From the NCBI RefSeq assembly GCF_900107395.1, contig NZ_FNPW01000004.1:186001-250000 (forward strand): DNA of 64,000 nucleotides, in the 5' to 3' direction. Position 1 is the first letter of the stretch, and the number at the start of each line of letters is the position of its first letter. Position numbers and translations under genes: made by a program. Shown here piece after piece: positions 47,778-55,973 of this stretch. The DNA comes from Pseudomonas sp. NFIX28 (GTDB taxonomy: Bacteria > Pseudomonadota > Gammaproteobacteria > Pseudomonadales > Pseudomonadaceae). Below the pieces are notes generated by a model that was not told the origin of the DNA, did no database searches, and saw nothing but the letters and a program-made list of their open reading frames with translations.

Positions 47778-48944
47778 TCAGGCTGCCTGTGCAGCCTGCG
47801 CTTGACGTATCACGGTGGCCAGCCGCTTGAGACCTTCGTCCAGACGCGCCGGATCGATATGACTGAAATTCAACCGCAAGTGACCTGGGTTGCGGTCCGG
47901 CTCGGAGAAAAAGGGTTCGCCCGGCATGAATGCCACATCCTGCTCCAGCGCCGCCTGCAGCAAAGTGCGGGTATCCAGCGGCTGTTTCAAGGTCAACCAG
48001 AAAAACAGCCCGCCCTGGGGCACCTACCAGTCGGCCAGATCGCCAAAGTGGCGCTGCAGGGCAGCCTGGAAATCGTCGCGGCGGCCCCGGTAGAAATCGC
48101 GCAACTCACTCAGATGTTGCCGGTACTTTTCGCTGCCGATCCATTGCAACGCCTGCCATTGGCCGACGCGGTTGGTGTGCAGGTCCGCCGACTGCTTCAA
48201 CCGCAGCAAATGAGGAAACAGGTCCGGGCTGGCGATCAGGTAACCGACCCGCAGCCCTGGCAGCAGCGTCTTCGACACCGTGCCGGTGTAGATCCAGCTG
48301 GCCTTGCGCAGGCGCCCGACAATCGGCGCGGCGTTGCCGTCGTCGAACGTCAGTTCGCGGTAAGGCTCATCCTCGATCAGGGTTACGCCGAACTCGTCGA
48401 GCAACGCGGCCACGGCGTCACGCTTGGCTTCGCTGTAGCGCACCGCCGAAGGGTTCTGGAAGGTTGGGATCAGGTAGATGAACGCGGGACGATGCTGCTC
48501 CAGGCGCACGCGCAACTGCGCCAGGTCCGGCCCATCGGCCTCCAGGGGCACGGTCAGGCAGTCGGCGCCGAACAACTGGAAGATCTGCAACGCCGCCAGG
48601 TAGGTCGGCGCTTCCAGCAGGATTTCACTGCCCTTGTCGATGTACAGCTTGGCCGCCAGATCGAGGGTCTGCTGGGAGCCGCTGACCACCAACACCTGGC
48701 TGGCCTCGCATGGCACGCCCAGCGCCCGGGCTTGTGCGGCCAGGGCCTCGCGCAACTGCGGCTCGCCTTCGCTCATGCCGTATTGGCCCATGGACACCGG
48801 CATCGCCTGCCAATCGACTTGGGGCAGCATCGCTTCGGCAGGCAGCCCACCGGCGAAGGACATCACTTGTGGACGCTGCGCGGCGGCAAGGATTTCACGG
48901 ATCAGTGAGCTTTTAAGACGCGAGACACGTTCGGAGAAGGCCAT
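47778..48944 (-). pseudogene. PLP aminotransferase (class I/II) interrupted by an in-frame TAG
   Basis: The frame runs from ATG 48944 (MAFSERVSRLKSSLIREILA) to 47778, a normal 388-codon fold-type I aminotransferase, but codon 307 is TAG at 48026-48024 (Trp-stop-Val, before PQGGLFFWL). Upstream are FAGGLPAE, SGSQQTLDLAAKLYID, PTFQNPSA and the PLP lysine segment YTGTVSKTLLPG. Downstream, in the same frame with no other damage, is the C-terminal domain with PGHLRLNFSHID, whose arginine binds the substrate carboxylate. CAG to TAG (Gln to amber) is the simplest cause. Without readthrough the product lacks its last 81 residues and should be inactive. Confidence 0.9.
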
Positions 48945-48978
48945 GCGGAGTCACCCTAGCGAAGGAGGAGGAAAATAC

Positions 48979-48993
48979 GTCAAACTGCTTGAC
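48979..48993. promoter_or_regulatory. operator dyad 1, aminotransferase/MarR promoter
   Basis: GTCAA-ACTGC-TTGAC, a perfect 5-bp dyad. It overlaps a possible -35 element (TTGACG) for the aminotransferase on the minus strand. The flanking TACGTCAA is shared with copy 2, 42 bp away. Confidence 0.65.
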
Positions 48994-49020
48994 CGAAATT
49001 ACGCCGACCTGCGCAGATAC

Positions 49021-49035
49021 GTCAATATGCTTGAC
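49021..49035. promoter_or_regulatory. operator dyad 2, overlapping the MarR start
   Basis: GTCAA-TATGC-TTGAC, the same dyad as at 48979, exactly 42 bp (about four helical turns) downstream. It covers the proposed ATG at 49027, so a bound regulator would block its own gene. Confidence 0.65.
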
Positions 49036-49461
49036 CTTAAAAACCCGACCACCCAACAAGCCGCCATGGAAGCCTTTTTCTTTGGTTACCAGGCGTTCAC
49101 CGCCAAGGCCGACGAAATGCTCGAGCGCCGCGGCCTGAGCCGTGTGCACCAGCGCATCGTGTTTTTTATCGCCCGCTACCCGGGCCTGAGCGTAAAAGAA
49201 CTGCTCACGGCCCTGGGCGTGAGCAAGCAGGCGCTGAACATTCCGCTACGCCAATTGATGGAGATGTATCTGGTCAACAGCGTTGCCTCGCAGACCGACA
49301 AACGCAAACGCTTGCTGGAGCTGACCGAAGACGGGGCGCACTTTGAACAATCGCTGCGGCGCGAGCAGGTAAAGCTACTGCAACGGGTCTTCGCCGAAGC
49401 CGGCGAGGCGGCGGTGGATGGCTGGCTGGCGGTGAACAAGGCCCTGGGCGAAAACCGCTGA
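49027..49461 (+). CDS. MarR-family transcriptional regulator
   Basis: 144 residues from ATG 49027 (MLDLKNPTTQQAAMEAFFFG). A winged helix-turn-helix lies at about residues 40-105: VHQRIVFFIARYPGLSVKEL, ALGVSKQALNIPLRQLMEM and the wing SQTDKRKRLLELTEDG. No good ribosome site precedes ATG 49027. A TTGACC at 48989 placed about 17 bp before a CAGATA-like -10 would start the message almost at the codon, so it may be leaderless. An in-frame ATG at 48943 lies in the aminotransferase start and is rejected. It is divergent from the aminotransferase, and two dyads lie between. Confidence 0.82.
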   Translation: MLDLKNPTTQQAAMEAFFFGYQAFTAKADEMLERRGLSRVHQRIVFFIARYPGLSVKELLTALGVSKQALNIPLRQLMEMYLVNSVASQTDKRKRLLELTEDGAHFEQSLRREQVKLLQRVFAEAGEAAVDGWLAVNKALGENR

Positions 49462-49613
49462 TCGCGTTCTGGCCAACGCAGACACTCAGATATATCGAGG
49501 ACACAGCTTTACGACCGCTACGTGCTCGATCGCAGGCTGCACCAGCGGCTACAGGGCATATAGCCTTTCTGGCGAACTTTTCGCACACAAACCAAAAAAC
49601 ATTATTTGCTTTA
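49462..49613. other. intergenic region, 5' part, upstream of the purine permease
   Basis: No gene. The whole gap to 49763 is 302 bp. It grows AT-rich from about 49590 and contains the TTTGTATACAAA palindrome described next. Confidence 0.4.
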
Positions 49614-49625
49614 TTTGTATACAAA
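49614..49625. promoter_or_regulatory. purine-cluster palindrome 1 (TTTGTATACAAA)
   Basis: A perfect 12-bp palindrome 138 bp before the permease start, in an AT-rich stretch. Its core TTGT-N2-ACAA recurs upstream of uraH (52452) and puuE (52647). The shape is like GntR-family operators. Confidence 0.65.
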
Positions 49626-49763
49626 AGCATAATTCGCCACGTGCGAGTTCCTGACCCATAGGTCAATAAAAGCCCGCAAGCCTTACATGCCTCAAAGAGC
49701 CGCCGCCCACCCTCACGTGCCCGGCTCTGGAAAAAATAATAAAACTCTTGAGGAGTACTCGCT

Positions 49764-51113
49764 GTGGAAAGCCGCAAATCCGAAGCCCCCACGCTGGAAA
49801 TCTCGCCGCCGCTGAACAGTGGCTGGCTGGAGCGAATCTTCAAACTCAGGTTGCATGGCACCACGGTGAAGACCGAGTTGATCGCCGGTCTGACAACCTT
49901 CATCACCATGGCCTACATCATCTTCGTCAACCCCAACATCATGGCCGATGCCGGCATCGACCACGGCGCGGCCTTCGTCGCCACTTGCATCGCTGCGGCC
50001 CTGGGCTGCCTGCTGATGGGGCTGTACGCCAACTGGCCGGTCGGCCTGGCGCCCGGCATGGGGTTGAACGCCTTTTTCACCTACACCGTGGTCGGCACCA
50101 TGGGCTACAACTGGGAAACCGCCCTCGGTGCGGTGTTCGTGTCCGGCGTGCTGTTCATGTTCCTGACCTTCTCGCGCATCCGCGAATGGCTGCTCAACAG
50201 CATCCCGGCGAGCCTGCGCTTTGCCATGGGCGCCGGCGTGGGTCTGTTCCTCGGGCTGATCGGCCTGAAAACCGCGGGCATCGTGGTCGACAGCCCGGCC
50301 ACCCTGATCAAGCTTGGCTCCCTGCGCGAACCCGGCCCGCTGCTGGCGGCGATCTGTTTCCTGATGATTGCCGTGCTCAGCTATCACCGGGTGTTCGGCG
50401 CGATCCTCATCAGCATCATCAGCGTGACGCTGGCCGGCTGGGGCCTGGGCCTGGTGGAGTACGGGGGCATCATGTCGGCCCCGCCGAGCCTGGCGCCGAC
50501 CTGGATGGCCATGGACGTGGCCGGGGTGTTCAACGTCAGCATGATCAGCGTGGTGCTGGCCTTCCTTTTCGTGCACATGTTCGATACTGCCGGAACCCTG
50601 ATGGGCGTGGCCCAGCGCGCCGGACTGGTCAACCCCGACGGCAAGATCGAGAACCTCTCCCGCGCCCTGAAGGCCGATAGCGCCTCCAGCGTATTCGGCG
50701 CGGTGGTCGGCGTTCCCCCCGTGACCAGCTACGTGGAAAGTGCCGCGGGCGTCGCCACGGGTGGTCGGACTGGTCTTACCGCCGTGACCGTAGGTGTGCT
50801 ATTTATCGCAGCCATGTTTTTCGCGCCGCTGGCTGGCATGATCCCCGCTTATGCCACCGCCGGAGCGCTGATTTATGTGGCGATGCTGATGATGGGCGGC
50901 ATGGCCCACATCGATTGGGAAGAAGCCACCGACAGCATTCCGGCCATCGTGACCGCGATCATGATGCCGCTGACCTTCTCGGTCGCCGACGGTATCGCCC
51001 TGGGCTTCATCACCTACGTGGCGTTGAAGGCCGGGACGGGCAAGCACAAGGAAATCTCCATCAGCCTGTGGGTGCTGTGCGCGATCTTTATCGCCAAGTT
51101 CATTTTCTTGTAG
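49764..51113 (+). CDS. AzgA-type hypoxanthine/guanine/adenine permease (NCS2)
   Basis: 449 residues from GTG 49764, with TTGAGGAG well placed upstream. About 12-14 membrane helices. Conserved NCS2/AzgA features are KTELIAGLTTFITMAYIIFV (about 35-54), GLAPGMGLNAFFTYTVV and, in the second half, LFVHMFDTAGTLMGVAQRAG and VPPVTSYVESAAGVATGGRT. It brings purine bases in by proton symport. It heads the purine-catabolism block. Substrate preference (adenine versus guanine/hypoxanthine) cannot be set by eye. Confidence 0.9.
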   Translation: MESRKSEAPTLEISPPLNSGWLERIFKLRLHGTTVKTELIAGLTTFITMAYIIFVNPNIMADAGIDHGAAFVATCIAAALGCLLMGLYANWPVGLAPGMGLNAFFTYTVVGTMGYNWETALGAVFVSGVLFMFLTFSRIREWLLNSIPASLRFAMGAGVGLFLGLIGLKTAGIVVDSPATLIKLGSLREPGPLLAAICFLMIAVLSYHRVFGAILISIISVTLAGWGLGLVEYGGIMSAPPSLAPTWMAMDVAGVFNVSMISVVLAFLFVHMFDTAGTLMGVAQRAGLVNPDGKIENLSRALKADSASSVFGAVVGVPPVTSYVESAAGVATGGRTGLTAVTVGVLFIAAMFFAPLAGMIPAYATAGALIYVAMLMMGGMAHIDWEEATDSIPAIVTAIMMPLTFSVADGIALGFITYVALKAGTGKHKEISISLWVLCAIFIAKFIFL

Positions 51114-51131
51114 GTACATCGGTTTCAAACG

Positions 51132-51157
51132 GCCTCACCCCGTCGGGTGAGGCTTTT
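51132..51157 (+). terminator. terminator after the AzgA-type permease
   Basis: GCCTCACCC-CGTC-GGGTGAGGC followed by TTTT, 18 bp after the stop. It separates the permease from the LysE gene. Confidence 0.87.
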
Positions 51158-51176
51158 GCACATAAGGAGAAAGGCA

Positions 51177-51803
51177 ATGAGCGTGGAAACCTGGCTGTTG
51201 TTCAGCGGTGCGGCATTGGTGGTGATCCTGATTCCGGGCCCGCTGTCCCTGCTGATGATCAGCAACAGCCTGAATTACGGTTTGCGCCGGTCCTACCCGG
51301 CATTTCTCGGCGGCGTGTTTGCCTCGATCTGCCTGCTGAGCGCCTCGGCCCTGGGCCTGGGCGCCCTGCTGCTGGCCTCGGAACAATTGTTCAGCGCGCT
51401 GAAAATCGTCGGCGCGCTGTACCTGTTCTACCTGGCCTGGCAAAGCTGGCAGCAATCGCGGCAGCCCGCCCACGGCGCCGAAGTGCCCGAGGCTGCACCG
51501 AAACCACGCTTTCGCGCACTGTTCGGGCGCGCTTTTGTGCTGGGCGCCAGTAACCCGAAAGACATTCTGTTCTTCGCCGCGTTCCTGCCGCAGTTCCTCA
51601 GTGCCGAGCAACCCTTCCTGCCACAGCTGCTGATCATGATCGTCACCTGGACCGTGCTCGACCTGTTGTGCAAGCTGGCTTACGGCCTGGGCGCCCACGG
51701 CGCGGCGCGCTACCTGCGCAGCGGCAAGGGCCAGAGCTGGTTCAACCGGGTCAGTGCCGGGCTGTTTAGCGGTGCTGGCGCTGCGTCCTTGTTGAGCCGT
51801 TGA
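51177..51803 (+). CDS. LysE/RhtB-family exporter
   Basis: 208 residues from ATG 51177 (MSVETWLLFSGAALVVILIP), with AAGGAG upstream; an in-frame start at 51147 lies in the terminator stem and is rejected. Five to six helices and the family motif IPGPLSLLMISNSLNYGLRR identify the amino-acid/metabolite exporter family. The substrate is unknown. It sits inside the purine block, but no operator palindrome precedes it, so it may be unrelated. Confidence 0.88.
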   Translation: MSVETWLLFSGAALVVILIPGPLSLLMISNSLNYGLRRSYPAFLGGVFASICLLSASALGLGALLLASEQLFSALKIVGALYLFYLAWQSWQQSRQPAHGAEVPEAAPKPRFRALFGRAFVLGASNPKDILFFAAFLPQFLSAEQPFLPQLLIMIVTWTVLDLLCKLAYGLGAHGAARYLRSGKGQSWFNRVSAGLFSGAGAASLLSR

Positions 51804-51810
51804 AGTGCTT

Positions 51811-51862
51811 CGCGGGCAAGCCTCGCTCCTACAAACCTGTAGGAACGAGGCTTGGCCGCGAT
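51811..51862. repeat. REP pair
   Basis: CGCGGGCAAGCCTCGCTCCT from 51811 and an inverse, slightly degenerate copy (GTAGGAACGAGGCTTGGCCG) from 51839 to 51862, between convergent genes. Confidence 0.82.
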
Positions 51863-51893
51863 GACATCCCCCCAGACACCTTTTTCACGGGCG

Positions 51894-51919
51894 AAAAAAA
51901 GCCCGCAGTGTGAGCGGGC
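51894..51919 (-). terminator. terminator after uraH
   Basis: On the minus strand GCCCGC-TCACACT-GCGGGC is followed by seven T, 47 bp past the uraH stop. Confidence 0.9.
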
Positions 51920-51965
51920 GAAAGACCAAAGAAGCTATTTGCGCAGGCTTCGTGGGGGGAAAGTC

Positions 51966-52319
51966 CTAGCTTCCTCTATAGGTCGAATAACTGTAGGGCG
52001 AGATCAGCAACGGCACGTGGTAATGGTCTTGCTCGGCCGAGATGCCGAAGCGCAGTACCACCACATCGAGGAACGCCGGCTCGGGCAGTTGTACGCCGCG
52101 AGCACGGTAGTAGTCGCCGGCATGGAATTGCAGTTGGTAAACCCCGGTGCGGTAGTCATCGCCTTGCAGCAACGGCGCATCGCAACGGCCATCGCTGTTG
52201 GTCAGGGCACTGGCAACGAGCTCCAGCTGCGCACCTTCGACCCGGTACAACTCGACCTTGATGGCGCTGCCTGGGCAACCATGCGCGGCATCCAACACGT
52301 GTGTAGTCAAACGTCCCAT
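51966..52319 (-). CDS. uraH: 5-hydroxyisourate hydrolase (transthyretin-like)
   Basis: Opens 5-hydroxyisourate to OHCU, the second step after urate. 117 residues from ATG 52319 (MGRLTTHVLDAAHGCPGSAI); the frame extends to 52394 without conservation. The family hallmarks are all present: N-terminal LTTHVLD histidine, GVYQLQFHAGDYYRA, HYHVPLLISPYSYSTY and the C-terminal YRGS. It is cytoplasmic, with no signal peptide. It is divergent from puuE, with two copies of the shared palindrome in the 420-bp gap. Confidence 0.95.
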   Translation of the reverse strand: MGRLTTHVLDAAHGCPGSAIKVELYRVEGAQLELVASALTNSDGRCDAPLLQGDDYRTGVYQLQFHAGDYYRARGVQLPEPAFLDVVVLRFGISAEQDHYHVPLLISPYSYSTYRGS

Positions 52320-52450
52320 TGATTCTGCGTGTCTGTGCGTACCTACACGTCCAGACCTCGCGCCTCCTGAAGTCAGTTGATAAGGAGACCGCACCGTTTC
52401 GGAGCACGAAAGGATGCGGCGAGGAATTTATTAAGACACTTTTCAAAAAA

Positions 52451-52462
52451 ATTGTACACAAT
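52451..52462. promoter_or_regulatory. purine-cluster palindrome 2 (ATTGTACACAAT)
   Basis: Half-sites ATTGT and ACAAT around AC; the outer arms are perfect. It lies 132 bp upstream of uraH. Confidence 0.6.
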
Positions 52463-52646
52463 AAAAATCATCCATTTTCAGGCTCTTCGCCCAATCCTTC
52501 GTAGCGCCTTGATCGGCGGCTACGCCATGAGCGCAGAAGACTTTTCATTCATTAGCTGACCAACCAGGCAGGTTTCTTGCAATACCCCGGCATGCGCACC
52601 GTTAATGAAAAATGCAAAAAATCGGGCTTACAAACCGAATGAAAAG

Positions 52647-52656
52647 TTGTATACAA
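52647..52656. promoter_or_regulatory. purine-cluster palindrome 3 (TTGTATACAA)
   Basis: Perfect 10-bp palindrome, identical in its core to the site at 49615-49624, 83 bp upstream of the puuE start. Confidence 0.65.
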
Positions 52657-52739
52657 TTAGCCCATCGCTGTGACGCCAGCCTGTCTTTCCCTTCAGGCCC
52701 CGCCACGCCACCGTTATCACGATAAGAAGGAAGACTGCA

Positions 52740-53666
52740 GTGAGCGCTGACTACCCACGCGACCTGATCGGTTACGGCTCCAACCCTCCTCACCCTCACT
52801 GGCCGGGCAATGCCCGCATCGCCCTGTCGTTCGTGCTCAACTACGAAGAAGGCGGCGAGCGCAACATCTTGCACGGCGACAAGGAGTCCGAAGCCTTCCT
52901 GTCGGAAATGGTCGCCGCCCAGCCCCTGCAGGGCGAGCGCAACATGAGCATGGAATCGCTGTACGAATACGGTAGCCGTGCCGGCGTCTGGCGGATTCTC
53001 AAGCTGTTCAAGGAATTCGACATCCCGCTGACCATCTTCGCCGTCGCCATGGCCGCCCAGCGCCATCCGGACGTGATCCGCGCCATGGTCGAAGCCGGCC
53101 ACGAAATCTGCAGCCATGGCTACCGCTGGATCGACTACCAGTACATGGACGAAGCCCAGGAACGCGAGCACATGCTCGAAGCGATCCGCATCCTCACCGA
53201 AATCACCGGCGAACGTCCGCTGGGCTGGTACACCGGCCGCACCGGCCCGAATACCCGGCGCCTGGTGATGGAGGAAGGCGGCTTCCTCTACGACTGCGAC
53301 ACCTACGACGACGACCTGCCCTACTGGGAAAGCAACAACCCGACCGGCAAGGCGCACCTGGTAATTCCCTACACCCTGGACACCAACGACATGCGTTTCA
53401 CCCAGGTCCAGGGCTTCAACAAGGGCGACGACTTCTACCAGTACCTCAAGGATGCCTTCGACGTGCTGTACGCCGAAGGTGCCGAGGCGCCGAAGATGCT
53501 GTCCATCGGCCTGCACTGCCGCCTGATCGGCCGTCCGGCGCGCCTGGCCGCCCTGAAGCGTTTTATCGAGTACGTTAAAGGTCACGATCACGTCTGGTTC
53601 ACCCGCCGCGTGGACATCGCCCGCCACTGGCAGCAAACCCATCCGTTCCCGGGGGCGTCGAAATGA
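52740..53666 (+). CDS. puuE: allantoinase PuuE (polysaccharide-deacetylase fold)
   Basis: Hydrolyses allantoin to allantoate without the metal centre of classic allantoinase. 308 residues from GTG 52740 with AAGAAGGAAG upstream. NodB-like landmarks are SYGSR-type YEYGSRAGVWRILKLFKEF, GHEICSHGYRWIDYQYMDEA (about 118-137) and GWYTGRTGPNTRRLV. It overlaps uraD by four bases (ATGA), indicating coupled translation. Confidence 0.95.
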   Translation: MSADYPRDLIGYGSNPPHPHWPGNARIALSFVLNYEEGGERNILHGDKESEAFLSEMVAAQPLQGERNMSMESLYEYGSRAGVWRILKLFKEFDIPLTIFAVAMAAQRHPDVIRAMVEAGHEICSHGYRWIDYQYMDEAQEREHMLEAIRILTEITGERPLGWYTGRTGPNTRRLVMEEGGFLYDCDTYDDDLPYWESNNPTGKAHLVIPYTLDTNDMRFTQVQGFNKGDDFYQYLKDAFDVLYAEGAEAPKMLSIGLHCRLIGRPARLAALKRFIEYVKGHDHVWFTRRVDIARHWQQTHPFPGASK

Positions 53667-54178
53667 GCACCTTCCAGACCCTGAAACCCTCGACCCTGAG
53701 CCGCGACGCTTTCGTCAAAGCCTTCGCCGACATCTACGAACATTCGCCATGGGTGGCCGAAAAGGCCTTCGACCTGGGCCAGGATGCCTCGATCGACCGA
53801 GTCGACACCCTGCACCAGCGCATGAGCGACATCCTGTTGAGCGCCGACCACCAGAGCCAGCTGGCCCTGATCAACGCTCACCCGGACCTGGCCGGCAAAG
53901 CCGCCGTCCAGGGACAACTGACCGAAGCCAGCACCAATGAACAGGCTGGCGCCGGTATCCACCAATGCACGGCCGAAGAGTTCCAGCGCTTCACCGAGCT
54001 GAACGACGCCTACAAGGCCAAGTTCAAGTTTCCCTTCATCATGGCGGTAAAAGGCAGCAACCGGCATCAGATCCTCGCAGCGTTCGAAGCACGCATCCAC
54101 AACTCGGTGGACACCGAATTCCGGTGCGCGCTGGCAGAGATCAACAAGATTGCCCTGTTCCGATTACTGACTCTTTAG
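53663..54178 (+). CDS. uraD: OHCU decarboxylase
   Basis: Decarboxylates 2-oxo-4-hydroxy-4-carboxy-5-ureidoimidazoline to S-allantoin, acting between UraH and PuuE. 171 residues (MSTFQTLKPSTLSRDAFVKA). Family markers are IYEHSPWVAEKAFD, LINAHPDLAGKAA with the catalytic histidine, and KFKFPFIMAVKGSNRHQILA near the C-terminus. It starts inside the puuE stop. Confidence 0.95.
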   Translation: MSTFQTLKPSTLSRDAFVKAFADIYEHSPWVAEKAFDLGQDASIDRVDTLHQRMSDILLSADHQSQLALINAHPDLAGKAAVQGQLTEASTNEQAGAGIHQCTAEEFQRFTELNDAYKAKFKFPFIMAVKGSNRHQILAAFEARIHNSVDTEFRCALAEINKIALFRLLTL

Positions 54179-54275
54179 CGAACAGCCCTTGTGAAGGCCC
54201 CGAGCGCGAATGAACGCCGAAACGCCCGAGGTCCAGCAAGCATCCCAAGCCACTTAGTAAAGGCAGACAAGAAGA

Positions 54276-55271
54276 ATGAAAGCTTACGCCGTACCTTTCG
54301 AGAAGTTCGTCAACCTGGCCGACGCCCGCCTGGGCACCAAGATCATCTCGGTGACCGATGACTGGTTCGCTGACGCCAACCGTCTGTTCCAGCCGACCCC
54401 GGCCGTATGGAAGGAGGGCGTTTTCGATGACAACGGCAAGTGGATGGACGGCTGGGAGTCGCGCCGCAAGCGCTTCGAGGGCTACGACAGCGCAGTGATC
54501 CGCCTGGGCGTGCCCGGCCAGATCAAGGGCGTGGACATCGACACCTCATTCTTCACCGGCAACTTCCCGCCATCGGCGTCCCTGGAAGCCTGCTTCCTGG
54601 CCGAAGGCGAGCCGAACGAAAACACCCAGTGGGTGGAAGTGCTACCGGCCGTCGAGCTGCAAGGCAACAGCCACCACTACCACGAGATCAGCAACGACCA
54701 GGCGTTCAGCCACCTGCGCTTCAACATCTACCCGGATGGCGGCGTGGCTCGCCTGCGCGTGCATGGCATTCCGTATCGCGACTGGTCGGCGGTCGGCGAC
54801 AACGAGCAGATCGACCTGGCCGCCGCCCTCAACGGCGGCCGCGCCCTCGCCTGCTCCGACGAACACTTCGGCCGCATGAGCAACATCCTCAACCCGGGCC
54901 GCGGCATCAACATGGGCGATGGCTGGGAAACCGCACGCCGCCGCACGCCTGGCAATGACTGGGTGATCGTCGCACTGGGCCACCCGGGCGAGATCGAGAA
55001 GATCATCGTCGACACCCTGCACTTCAAGGGCAACTACCCGGACAGCTGCTCGATCCAGGGTGCCTTCGTCAAGGGCGGTACCGACAGCCAGATCGAAACC
55101 CAGTCGCTGTTCTGGCGTGAACTGCTGCCGAGCCAGAAACTGGAAATGCACGCCGAACATACCTTCGCCGAGCAGATCAAGGCCCTGGGCCCGATCACCC
55201 ATATCCGCCTGAACGTGTTCCCGGACGGAGGCGTCAGCCGCCTGCGAATCCTGGGCAAGGTCGCTCGGTAA
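54276..55271 (+). CDS. alc: allantoicase
   Basis: Splits allantoate to ureidoglycolate and urea. 331 residues ([20 protein letters not shown]). Two homologous jelly-roll repeats are seen, each with the pattern W-E-[ST]-x-R-[KR]: [20 protein letters not shown] in the first (about 55-74) and [20 protein letters not shown] in the second (about 215-234). Each half ends [16 protein letters not shown] / [16 protein letters not shown]. Its gap from uraD is 97 bp with no terminator. Confidence 0.95.
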   Translation: MKAYAVPFEKFVNLADARLGTKIISVTDDWFADANRLFQPTPAVWKEGVFDDNGKWMDGWESRRKRFEGYDSAVIRLGVPGQIKGVDIDTSFFTGNFPPSASLEACFLAEGEPNENTQWVEVLPAVELQGNSHHYHEISNDQAFSHLRFNIYPDGGVARLRVHGIPYRDWSAVGDNEQIDLAAALNGGRALACSDEHFGRMSNILNPGRGINMGDGWETARRRTPGNDWVIVALGHPGEIEKIIVDTLHFKGNYPDSCSIQGAFVKGGTDSQIETQSLFWRELLPSQKLEMHAEHTFAEQIKALGPITHIRLNVFPDGGVSRLRILGKVAR

Positions 55272-55281
55272 TACCGAGCCC

Positions 55282-55369
55282 GTAGGAGCGAAGCTTGCTC
55301 GCGATAGGGGTTGTCCGGTCGACACCTGCTGTCCGGTCTGACGCCATCGCGAGCAAGCTTCGCTCCTAC
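55282..55369. repeat. REP pair inside the purine operon
   Basis: Inverted AAGCTTGCTCGCGAT-type copies at 55282-55305 and 55346-55369, filling the gap between alc and allA. Confidence 0.88.
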
Positions 55370-55418
55370 AAAAATATGACTGACCGAAAAACCGAATTCA
55401 CAGATTAAGAAGAACAGC

Positions 55419-55922
55419 ATGCGCACATTGATGATTGAACCGCTGACCAAAGAAGCCTTCGCCCCCTTCGGTGACGTGATCGAAACCGACGGCAGCGATC
55501 ACTTCATGATCAACAACGGTTCGACCATGCGCTTCCATCGTCTGGCTACCGTGGAAACCGCCACGCCGGACGACAAGGCGATCATCAGCATCTTCCGCGC
55601 CGATGCGCTGGACATGCCCTTGACCGTCCGCATGCTGGAGCGCCATCCGCTGGGCAGCCAGGCTTTCATTCCGCTGCTCGGCAATCCCTTTCTGATCGTG
55701 GTCGCGCCACTTGGCGATGCACCTGTATCGGGCTTGGTCCGTGCCTTTGTCAGTAATGGCAGGCAGGGCATTAATTACCATCGCGGCGTCTGGCACCACC
55801 CGGTGCTGACGATCGAAAAGCGGGATGACTTCCTGGTGGTTGATCGCAGTGGCACAGGCAATAACTGCGATGAGCATTTCTTTGAAGAGGATGAGTGTTT
55901 GATCCTCGCCCCCCACCAATAA
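55419..55922 (+). CDS. allA: ureidoglycolate lyase
   Basis: Releases glyoxylate and urea from ureidoglycolate, the last step of the block. 167 residues (MRTLMIEPLTKEAFAPFGDV). Cupin-type family with MERHPLGSQAF-like MLERHPLGSQAFIPLLGNPF, GINYHRGVWHHPVL and the C-terminal EDECLILA. In the alc branch of the pathway the expected product is glyoxylate plus urea, which agrees with alc next door. Confidence 0.94.
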   Translation: MRTLMIEPLTKEAFAPFGDVIETDGSDHFMINNGSTMRFHRLATVETATPDDKAIISIFRADALDMPLTVRMLERHPLGSQAFIPLLGNPFLIVVAPLGDAPVSGLVRAFVSNGRQGINYHRGVWHHPVLTIEKRDDFLVVDRSGTGNNCDEHFFEEDECLILAPHQ

Positions 55923-55973
55923 GAGAAGGTCTGATCACTCGACAACAAGGGTGACAGGCGTGAGGTAAAGACT

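Larger units (their letters stand above)
52320..52739. other. divergent promoter region of uraH and puuE
   Basis: 420 bases without a gene. It contains the two TTGT-N2-ACAA palindromes listed separately and AT-rich sequence near 52440-52475. It must hold both promoters; exact -35/-10 boxes are not clear. Confidence 0.5.

Noticed and set aside
47778..48023. Separate 81-residue gene starting at GTG 48023
   Set aside because: It is the C-terminal domain of the same aminotransferase in the same frame, directly after the TAG; no ribosome site.
48943..49026. Upstream start for the MarR regulator
   Set aside because: It would overlap the aminotransferase start and translate the operator region (MRSHPSEGGGKYVKLLDRNY), with no family resemblance.
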